8,402 bases of DNA from an uncultured Bacilli bacterium. GTDB taxonomy: Bacteria > Bacillota_I > Bacilli_A > RF39 > UBA660. The stretch is from contig CALVKK010000046.1 in assembly GCA_944332645.1 (NCBI GenBank), positions 1 to 8,402 of the forward strand, written 5' to 3'. Position numbers and translations under genes: made by a program. The notes under the pieces were generated by a model. It was not told where the DNA came from, did no database searches, and was given only the letters and a program-made list of their open reading frames with translations. Each line of letters begins with the position of its first letter. The stretch's first letter is position 1. Below are positions 1-6,553 of the stretch, piece by piece.

Positions 1-701
1 AAAGGTCTTAGTTTCTTTATTTTATAAAAATAAGGTATAGCTATTTTATATTCAAAAAATGATAACAATGGATAGGCTTTTAATTTAATTTTACCAAATT
101 TTTTATGAATATCTTTTATATTGTCTGAGTCGTATGCATCATATCCCCAACCTTTAGGTGTTATGCTCTCTGATACCCAGTTATGACCACTAATAAAATA
201 CTTAATCTTATTTTTTTCCATATATTTATAAAGTTCGGCAAAAAAAGCATGATCCTGTGGTACATCCTGATTGACGACTCCGGATATAAAATAGGCTTTT
301 TGTAAATCCATCATCTCTTCTTCATTGATCTTAATAATTTCTAAATCAAAACCACATTTTTCTGATAAAAGTTGAACATTTTTATTGGAAATATCCGTAT
401 TCCAACCACCATCAATATGAATACCTAATATTCTTAATCCTTCTTTACTAAGCAAATAAGCTAAATAGGAACTATCGATACCACCTGAAATACCTATAAC
501 ACAATCATATCTTTTATTTTTTCCATCTTCCTTAAGATGTTTAACCATTTCATCAAATTTTTTTCTACCTTCTTTTAATGAGGGAAGTAATTTTTTTTCT
601 TTTAAAGCATCATTACAATAATTGCAAAAGCCTTTTTCATCAAATGTAATTGTCGGATCTGATGTATCCATAACACATCTTTTACAAATTTTATATTCCA
701 T
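1..701 (-). CDS. N-acetyl sugar amidotransferase, WbuX/WbpG/PseA type (3' end outside window)
   Basis: The frame is open from an ATG at 699-701 to the left edge, giving 233 codons with the C-terminus missing; the family usually runs to roughly 370 residues. Visible features are a four-cysteine N-terminal knuckle (Cys6, Cys9, Cys26, Cys29), a PP-loop ATP-binding motif SGGIDSS at 72-78, IHIDGGWN near 94-101 and SGHN at 171-174, followed by an IHKKFG segment. This combination is typical of the WbuX/WbpG/PseA family, which uses ATP and ammonia to convert a sugar N-acetyl group into an acetamidino group in surface glycans. Characterised members take ammonia from HisH- and HisF-like partners; neither is in the window. 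The start overlaps the end of the asparagine-synthase-like gene by 11 bases and has only a weak ribosome site, suggesting translational coupling. The sugar substrate cannot be read from the sequence. Confidence 0.9.
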   Translation of the reverse strand, partial: MEYKICKRCVMDTSDPTITFDEKGFCNYCNDALKEKKLLPSLKEGRKKFDEMVKHLKEDGKNKRYDCVIGISGGIDSSYLAYLLSKEGLRILGIHIDGGWNTDISNKNVQLLSEKCGFDLEIIKINEEEMMDLQKAYFISGVVNQDVPQDHAFFAELYKYMEKNKIKYFISGHNWVSESITPKGWGYDAYDSDNIKDIHKKFGKIKLKAYPLLSFFEYKIAIPYFYKIKKLRP

Positions 702-2247
702 CTTTATCAACTCTCATTTCTTTTACAAACTTAATATAATCTAAAGCGATAAAACTATCATAAGATAGTGTCTTATATTTTATTACTTTATATAAATATG
801 AACTAAATTTAAAATAATAATAATAATTAAGATCATTATTATAATAAACATATATTGGTCTAATTAAATTAGTTAAAAATTTATTTATTCCCTTATGTTT
901 TTTGGGTTTTCTTTTTGTCGCTACCGGTGCATATTCCATCAAATCATTATACATATATTTAGTAAATTGAATAAATAATTTTCTTTTATAGCGTAACTCA
1001 AGTTCAATGTGTTGCCAAAACCATAAAATTTCTCTATCCCAAAATGGTAAATACCATTTTAGGCCATAAAAATCATAGGTACGAACAGCATTGGTAACAA
1101 ATTTTGTCTGCCTTTCTTCAAAATCAAATTTTTCAAACAAATTACAAGCATCAACATTACTTAATTCTCTATTGTCAAAATTTTGAATATTAAACTTTAA
1201 AGCTAATTTATTATCAAAATTATAATTTCCCATTTTAAAATTATAGTTATTCTTATATATTTCATCTCTTACTTCATTAATCGTAACATTATTTTTCATT
1301 AAAGTTTCATTTAAATGATTACCAGCGATAAAATCAAGAGTAAAACCTGGCATAATTATACAATTAGTATTTATTTTGTTTGTTTTTAACAAATAATCTA
1401 TGGCCTCTAATTCTTGTAAATGAGGAGCGGAATAACCTCTACCCAAATAATTAAATATTTTAGTTCTACTTTCTTTATTATTATATTTTGCCTTCATACT
1501 TTTCTTTTTATATGGAACAAAATACCATTTTAAATTCAAATATTGAGCTACTTTTTTTGAAACTAAAACTTCTTCGGAATTTTTATTACCATATGTGTAT
1601 GTTATTATATTAGGATAATTCATTTTTTTTAGATAATAAGCTATCAAACGTGAATCTTGCCCACCACTCAAAGGAATAACGACAGTCCTATTATTCAAAT
1701 AATCGATTGCTCTATTAAAAACATTATCTAAAACTTGAACATATTTATCATAATCTAACGATTTTCCATTAGATTCATTTTTAAATTCATAATATTTTTC
1801 CTTCTTTACTTGATAATTAGAATTAATAGTTATAATAGTAGCATTCTCTAATTGCTGAACATCATGATATATTGTTTTATCATTTGTAACATATGATAGA
1901 GTTATAAGTTCTTGCACAGACTCATCGTCAAAACTAGAATTAAAATCAATTATATTATCTGAAATCTGCACGCAATTATTATTTAAAGAATAAAACACTG
2001 GAAAAGTTCGTAATAAGTCTGAGCATATTACTATTCTATTAAAATCGTTTATAACAAAAGCAAAAAAACCAGTAATTTTGCCTAAGAAATCTTGCAAATT
2101 AGATACATTTTGAGTTTTGATAAGTTCTACTAAAGAATATCCTTCATACCACTTATCATCATAAAAAATAGCTCCAATACAATAATAACCATCTTTTTGA
2201 TACCATTTAAAAGCGTTATTATAATATAGTTTTATATTATTTAACAT
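691..2247 (-). CDS. Asparagine-synthase-like ATP-dependent amidotransferase lacking the glutaminase cysteine
   Basis: This 518-residue protein has a PP-loop motif SGGQDSR at 194-200 opening an asparagine-synthase-type C-terminal domain. The first ~100 residues resemble the later part of a class II glutaminase domain (LGKITGFFAFVIND near 55-68, SDLLRTFPVFYS near 76-87). Class II glutaminases need Cys at position 2, but this protein begins Met-Leu-Asn. An in-frame TAG four codons upstream rules out a longer start that could supply the Cys. It therefore probably cannot hydrolyse glutamine in the usual way and may use free or channelled ammonia or an amine. The family activates a carboxylate by adenylation and forms an amide; members in glycan loci may amidate uronic acids, but the substrate here is unknown. 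The start has a GAGGTG ribosome site four bases upstream. The adjacent downstream gene encodes another PP-loop amidotransferase, so the two may act on the same glycan. Confidence 0.85.
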   Translation of the reverse strand: MLNNIKLYYNNAFKWYQKDGYYCIGAIFYDDKWYEGYSLVELIKTQNVSNLQDFLGKITGFFAFVINDFNRIVICSDLLRTFPVFYSLNNNCVQISDNIIDFNSSFDDESVQELITLSYVTNDKTIYHDVQQLENATIITINSNYQVKKEKYYEFKNESNGKSLDYDKYVQVLDNVFNRAIDYLNNRTVVIPLSGGQDSRLIAYYLKKMNYPNIITYTYGNKNSEEVLVSKKVAQYLNLKWYFVPYKKKSMKAKYNNKESRTKIFNYLGRGYSAPHLQELEAIDYLLKTNKINTNCIIMPGFTLDFIAGNHLNETLMKNNVTINEVRDEIYKNNYNFKMGNYNFDNKLALKFNIQNFDNRELSNVDACNLFEKFDFEERQTKFVTNAVRTYDFYGLKWYLPFWDREILWFWQHIELELRYKRKLFIQFTKYMYNDLMEYAPVATKRKPKKHKGINKFLTNLIRPIYVYYNNDLNYYYYFKFSSYLYKVIKYKTLSYDSFIALDYIKFVKEMRVDKDGI

Positions 2248-2251
2248 AAAA

Positions 2252-2257
2252 CACCTC
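2252..2257 (-). promoter_or_regulatory. Ribosome binding site of the asparagine-synthase-like gene
   Basis: GAGGTG lies four bases before the ATG at 2245-2247 and touches the TAG stop (2257-2259) of the preceding acetyltransferase gene. That TAG is also in frame with the downstream ATG, so it fixes the 5' limit of the asparagine-synthase-like gene. Confidence 0.75.
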
Positions 2258-2829
2258 TATATATTTATAATATATTTTTTACTTGTATTATCTGATATTT
2301 TTTTTGCAGGGACCCCCGCAATCGTGCAATTACCTTTTTCAAATGATTGATTAACAACCGCATTAGCACCGATAACAGTATTATCACCAATAACAATTTT
2401 CCCAAATATTTTAGCACCAGGACCAATATAAGCATTATCGCCAATAACAGGTGCACCATATAAACCTTTGGCTGGTGCCCGCCCAATATTTGTACACACA
2501 TGAATTCGACAATTTTTTCCTATCTTGGCATCACCAGATACAACTATTGTTCCCGCATGAACAATAGCTAGTCCTTTATCAAAAACATTGATAGGAATTG
2601 TCCAATTATATTTGTTACATAATCTAATATGCCTAATCATCAACATTTTTTTGAACAATTTATGATAGAATTTGTTCTTACAATTATAATAATATTCTGT
2701 ATATCTTAAACTTCGATAAAATTTAAATCGAGGATCAGAAATTCGATTATACCATTTTTTACCATAAATACCAGTAGCCATTAAATCGCTTTTATAATAT
2801 TCTTTATATTCTTTTTTAGATTTTATCAT
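2257..2829 (-). CDS. Left-handed beta-helix acetyltransferase, serine-acetyltransferase-like
   Basis: This 190-residue protein has an N-terminal part of about 80 residues rich in Lys, Tyr and Arg, followed by hexapeptide repeats of a left-handed beta-helix (about 85-175): GDAKIGKNCRIHVCTNIG, PVIGDNAYIGPGAKIFG and VIGDNTVIGANAVV, closing with AGVPAKKI. His91 in IVHAGT sits where the catalytic His of serine O-acetyltransferases (DHGTG) is found. The family moves an acetyl group from acetyl-CoA to a hydroxyl. CysE itself makes O-acetylserine, but CysE-like proteins inside polysaccharide loci more likely O-acetylate a sugar or a substituent of the repeat unit. That role is inferred from context. 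No membrane segment is seen, so it is probably cytoplasmic. It overlaps the flippase gene upstream by 14 bases; its AAAGGGG ribosome site (2837-2843) lies inside that gene. It ends 9 bases before the next start. Confidence 0.87.
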   Translation of the reverse strand: MIKSKKEYKEYYKSDLMATGIYGKKWYNRISDPRFKFYRSLRYTEYYYNCKNKFYHKLFKKMLMIRHIRLCNKYNWTIPINVFDKGLAIVHAGTIVVSGDAKIGKNCRIHVCTNIGRAPAKGLYGAPVIGDNAYIGPGAKIFGKIVIGDNTVIGANAVVNQSFEKGNCTIAGVPAKKISDNTSKKYIINI

Positions 2830-4117
2830 TTATAAACCCCTTTCTAAACAATATTTTTATATAAATAAAGTAAGCTAATGAAGATATGATGTTGATCATA
2901 GTGGTGGTAATTGCTGCTCCAATATATCCAAAAATTCTAATAAAAATTATATTTGAAATAAAGTTGATAACAATACTTATAACATTAATATAAAAATTAA
3001 ATTTTAATTTTTTCATACTGTTTAAAATATTGATACTTGGGATTTTAAGAGTTGAGGAAAAGAAAAATCCAATCATTAAAACAATAAAAGTTGGTACAGA
3101 ATCTAAATATTGATGACCAAATAAGAATATAAAAATAGGTTTTGATAACAGAACTAATCCTAAAGTTAAAACGCCATATATAATACTGCCAATTATTAAT
3201 AATCTCCTATAATTTAACTTTATCCAATCAATGTTTTTATTATTTCGCACAAAATAAGGTAAAACATAAATTATAACACAACTAGGCAGAAAAGCTAAAG
3301 CATGGGGAATTTTTGCAGCCACATTATAAGTGGCTAATATTTCTTCATTGGCTATTAATAATCCAATTAAAAATGTATCAATAATTAATAACAAGCCACC
3401 AATCGTCGAATTTATCTGAGTAACTAAAGAGTATTTTAAAAATTGTTTTTTTTCTGAATCATTCAACTTTGATTTGTTTTTTATTTTTTTCAAATATGGC
3501 CAACATAAATAAATAGAGAAAACTATTACAATAGTATAATAAAAGTATTGTGATAAAATAGCCCCGGTTAATCCAAAAATTAAGGATAAAATTATCAATG
3601 GAATATAATGTGCTAATGTCATAAAAATTTGCAAAATCCCATATTTTTTATTTTGTAAATTGGCTCGTAAAATAGAAGGAAAAATCTCACTAAAGGTAGC
3701 CAAAAATGGTATTAAAAATAACATAGTTGTCAATTTGTCAGAATCAACTAAAGAATAAGGATAAAATAAAGGTGACAATAGAATAATTAAACTACTAACT
3801 AAAGATGCATATAATCCTACCCTAACTCCATATTTAATATATTGAGTTTGTTTTACATCATCCTGATAATTTTCAGCTGAAAATTGCAATATGGCAGAAG
3901 AAGCACCAAAATCATTTAATAAACGCATTACAGCTAAACAATTTATCACATAAGCATATAATCCATAATCATTTTTTGATAATAATCTAACAACTACGAT
4001 TCCACCCAAAAAAACGATAATTTTAGAAAAGATAGTTGATAAAAGAATAGAAAAAAATCCAGTTTTTTTTAACTTATTATATTGTGGTTTTATATACTTT
4101 TGAATTTTTTGTTTCAT
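2816..4117 (-). CDS. wzx: Wzx-type polysaccharide repeat-unit flippase
   Basis: This 433-residue integral membrane protein has many hydrophobic segments spread over its whole length (starting near residues 22-43, 55-75 and 98-120), consistent with the usual 12-14 helices of the MOP exporter superfamily. The N-terminal stretch VVVRLLSKNDYGLYAYVIN (41-59), followed by DFGASSAILQ (69-78), is the hallmark opening of Wzx/RfbX flippases. It should move undecaprenyl-diphosphate-linked repeat units from the cytoplasmic to the outer face of the membrane, upstream of Wzy polymerisation. Its ATG shares one base with the TAA of the Wzy-GT4 gene (TAATG), and an AAGGAG ribosome site sits five bases upstream inside that gene, a coupled arrangement. 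Substrate specificity cannot be predicted. The family call is firm; the symbol is used in its generic sense. Confidence 0.92.
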   Translation of the reverse strand: MKQKIQKYIKPQYNKLKKTGFFSILLSTIFSKIIVFLGGIVVVRLLSKNDYGLYAYVINCLAVMRLLNDFGASSAILQFSAENYQDDVKQTQYIKYGVRVGLYASLVSSLIILLSPLFYPYSLVDSDKLTTMLFLIPFLATFSEIFPSILRANLQNKKYGILQIFMTLAHYIPLIILSLIFGLTGAILSQYFYYTIVIVFSIYLCWPYLKKIKNKSKLNDSEKKQFLKYSLVTQINSTIGGLLLIIDTFLIGLLIANEEILATYNVAAKIPHALAFLPSCVIIYVLPYFVRNNKNIDWIKLNYRRLLIIGSIIYGVLTLGLVLLSKPIFIFLFGHQYLDSVPTFIVLMIGFFFSSTLKIPSINILNSMKKLKFNFYINVISIVINFISNIIFIRIFGYIGAAITTTMINIISSLAYFIYIKILFRKGFINDKI

Positions 4118-6552
4118 TATTGCTCCTTATTTACTTTTTCTATTAATTTAATTAATTGTTCAGTTAACATTTCTCTAGTAAAACCGTTATTTACAATAGG
4201 TTTAATATTATTGTTTTTAATTTTTAAAATTATCTCTTTTAATTTTTTTGTTTCATTATGCCCGACAACATATATACTTTGATTATTTTTACAAATTTTG
4301 TACAATTCATTGTCTTTGTTTGTAATTGCTATAATTGGATTTTTGCAACCCATGTAATCAAAGATTTTAGTTGTCATTTCACTTTTTTCATTTCCAGTTA
4401 TTAAGATTTGAATATCTGCTCCTTTACAATAGCTTAAAGATTCTTCATAAGATTTAAAACCAACAAATTCACAATTTTCAAAAATTCCATATTTTTTGGC
4501 TAATTCAACAACTCTATTTTCCCTATTTCCGACATGAATAAATTTTATATTTATACCTTCATTTCTCAAATTTTTGATAACTTTAAATACTATCGATGGA
4601 TCTCTGAATCCTGCTGATACTTCAAATTTACCAGTATAAACAATAGAAAACTGTTTAAATTTTATAGGAATTATTTTTTCAAAATCTTCTTCATCATATC
4701 CGTTCGTAATTGTAACAAACTTCGACTCATATTTTGGATACAATTTTTTATATTCGTCAGTCATCGTTTCATTAACACAACAAATATAACTAGCCTTACT
4801 AAAAGTATATTTTTCAAAAATTTTATTTTTTATATTTATAATTTTTGCTTTCAAATTATTATCACTCTTTTGAAATGACCAAGGATCTCTTAAATCAATG
4901 ATATAGGGAATTTTATACTTATCATATAGATATCGTCCAATAGGCAAAACATAGAAAGGACCACCCGTTATAAAAACTAAACTCGGATCATTTTTAATGA
5001 TAATTGGTTCGATTTGTTCTTTTAAATTATAATAAAAATCTTTAGCAATTTTTTTTGAGGCTTTAAATTCTAGTCGATAGACTTTACAATCTTTTATATC
5101 TTTTAATAATGATTCGTCCTTATTAAATGCAAATTTATCATCGACAGTTATAACAATAGGATTATAGTTTTTTCTTTTTAAATATTTAACAAATTTCGTT
5201 ATTCTAAACACTCCTACTCCTCCACAGGGGGGAAAATAAGTTGCTATCATAAAAATGTTTTTTTTATCTTTAGAATAACTTTTTTCTTCAAAATAAAGTG
5301 CTAAGACAAAACATAAAACTATAAATAATTTATATGAATGATAAATAGCCGCTGGATACATATATATAAGAGCTCCTAAAAAAAGAGAAATAAATAATGC
5401 AAAAATACCATCTTTTTGCTGATTTAGTTTTAACAATGGCAATAAATAAATTAATAGATAAATAACCAACCCAATAATACCATATCTATATATAATAACT
5501 AAATATTCATTATCATATACTAAACCATATTGCTTTAATTTATCCGAACCAACACCAATCATAATTTTTAATTCACGTGAAACTTGAACATCTAAATATT
5601 CATTTTCTTCTTTATCACTATCTGGTTTAGAAGGTTCGATCGGCTCTGGACTAAAAATTTCGTGAAAATTGTCACTAGAATGTTCTACTCTTGAAATCCA
5701 ACTAGTTAAACCAGAAAAATCGAATAGTTGTTTTATTCGCCATGTAATTTTATCAGGTAGAATAAACAATGATGAAAAACAAAACACAACTAAAGTTAAA
5801 ACAGGTACTATCGTTTTTTTAAACCCTTTAGACTTAAAATAATAAGCGAATATGAAGATCATCAACATAAATATATTGCAAACAAATGAAGTACGTGACA
5901 TTGTCATAAATAATGTTATATATTCTAGTAAAAATAAGATTAAATATTTTTTCTTTTTACTAACAATTATTTCGTATGTTGTAACAAGAATTCCGATCGA
6001 TAGTAAAAGACCAAAAACATTAGGATTGCCAGTCAATCCAACTATTCGAGGATCAGGATAATTTCCTACCAATGTGTGATATTGTGTAGGTGCGATAAAT
6101 TTAACATACAGTTCATTTATATTAAACGGATTATATCGCTGACTAATAGCTACTATGCAATTAACCATTATGAATGTTATGAATAATTTTTTTAAATAAG
6201 TTTTTATTTCATCAGATCTGGAATAAATATTTACTAACAAAATAGTTGAAACATATAAAAGAGGTCTCAAAACTTCAAAAAAATTGCTCAATATAAATTG
6301 TTTGTTGACGAAAAGATAAAAAACATTAACAGCAAAAGTCCAACATGAAAAAATAATTAAAGAAATAGAAAAATAAGATAAAAAATTCTTTTGAAATTTT
6401 ATTTTTTCTTTTTTATATAAAATTTTATAAAATAATAATCCTAAAGTCATTATTAATAATAATTTGGAATAAGTTACACCCACAAAGTTTAGACTTTCAG
6501 GAACTAATAATATAATTATGCAATATAATGTAACAAAAACCTTATCTAGCAT
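4117..6552 (-). CDS. Fused Wzy-like polymerase and GT4 glycosyltransferase
   Basis: Starting at the ATG 6550-6552, this gene encodes 811 residues. Residues 1 to ~422 form a polymerase/ligase-like membrane protein with about 12 hydrophobic segments, a GLTGNPN motif (172-178), MSRTSF (218-223), a large loop between segments 9 and 10 (about 266-349) and IGVGSDKLKQYG followed by DNEYL (332-351), all typical of Wzy/O-antigen ligase proteins. Residues ~433-811 form a GT-B glycosyltransferase: IATYFPPCGGVGVFR (436-450), ITGGPFYVLP, DLRDPWSF, ITNGYDEEDF, VYTGKFE (638-644), GADIQIL and TKIFDYMG (728-735). In the last motif, Asp732 takes the place of the usual second Glu. The linker is only about ten residues. 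An even number of membrane segments would place the GT domain in the cytoplasm, where it is needed. A GTG at 6559-6561 is an alternative start (814 residues), but it lies within the ribosome site. Typically these are two separate proteins. Confidence 0.88.
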   Translation of the reverse strand: MLDKVFVTLYCIIILLVPESLNFVGVTYSKLLLIMTLGLLFYKILYKKEKIKFQKNFLSYFSISLIIFSCWTFAVNVFYLFVNKQFILSNFFEVLRPLLYVSTILLVNIYSRSDEIKTYLKKLFITFIMVNCIVAISQRYNPFNINELYVKFIAPTQYHTLVGNYPDPRIVGLTGNPNVFGLLLSIGILVTTYEIIVSKKKKYLILFLLEYITLFMTMSRTSFVCNIFMLMIFIFAYYFKSKGFKKTIVPVLTLVVFCFSSLFILPDKITWRIKQLFDFSGLTSWISRVEHSSDNFHEIFSPEPIEPSKPDSDKEENEYLDVQVSRELKIMIGVGSDKLKQYGLVYDNEYLVIIYRYGIIGLVIYLLIYLLPLLKLNQQKDGIFALFISLFLGALIYMYPAAIYHSYKLFIVLCFVLALYFEEKSYSKDKKNIFMIATYFPPCGGVGVFRITKFVKYLKRKNYNPIVITVDDKFAFNKDESLLKDIKDCKVYRLEFKASKKIAKDFYYNLKEQIEPIIIKNDPSLVFITGGPFYVLPIGRYLYDKYKIPYIIDLRDPWSFQKSDNNLKAKIINIKNKIFEKYTFSKASYICCVNETMTDEYKKLYPKYESKFVTITNGYDEEDFEKIIPIKFKQFSIVYTGKFEVSAGFRDPSIVFKVIKNLRNEGINIKFIHVGNRENRVVELAKKYGIFENCEFVGFKSYEESLSYCKGADIQILITGNEKSEMTTKIFDYMGCKNPIIAITNKDNELYKICKNNQSIYVVGHNETKKLKEIILKIKNNNIKPIVNNGFTREMLTEQLIKLIEKVNKEQ
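4123..4128 (-). promoter_or_regulatory. Ribosome binding site of the flippase gene
   Basis: AAGGAG sits five bases upstream of the flippase ATG (4115-4117) and lies within the last codons (Lys-Glu) of the Wzy-GT4 gene. With the TAATG overlap this supports translational coupling. Confidence 0.75.
5248..5265 (-). other. Wzy-GT4 fusion junction with an A8 run and a latent ATGA stop/start
   Basis: Read on the minus strand, a run of eight A (5258-5265) is followed by CATTTTTATGATA. In the observed frame this encodes Lys-Lys-Asn-Ile-Phe-Met-Ile and the two domains are continuous. With seven A, the polymerase frame would read Lys-Lys-Thr-Phe-Leu and stop at a TGA overlapping the ATG at 5248-5250, which is also where a stand-alone GT4 protein of this type would be expected to start (MIATYFPP). 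With nine A, the frame would stop shortly afterwards at a TAG within the first GT codons. No clear ribosome site precedes this ATG. The layout is seen directly; the idea that the fusion arose from a one-base change is inference. Confidence 0.6.
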
Positions 6553-6553
6553 T

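Noticed and set aside
2265..2501. A 78-codon minus-strand frame within the acetyltransferase gene
   Set aside because: It is an out-of-frame shadow of the hexapeptide-repeat coding sequence, composed of Leu/Ile/Val-rich translation with no start context or recognisable domain.
4082..4282. A 66-codon plus-strand frame opposite the Wzx/Wzy-GT4 junction
   Set aside because: It is antisense to two well-supported genes. Its hydrophobic translation comes from reading AT-rich, lysine-rich coding DNA backwards, and no ribosome site is evident.
5227..5232. Six-C run (minus strand) early in the GT domain as a phase-variation tract
   Set aside because: It encodes the conserved Pro-Pro of the GT4 N-terminal motif and is short, so it is better explained by protein constraint than by contingency.
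5852..6061. A 69-codon plus-strand frame opposite the Wzy domain
   Set aside because: It is antisense to conserved Wzy motifs (GLTGNPN lies opposite its end) and has no independent support.
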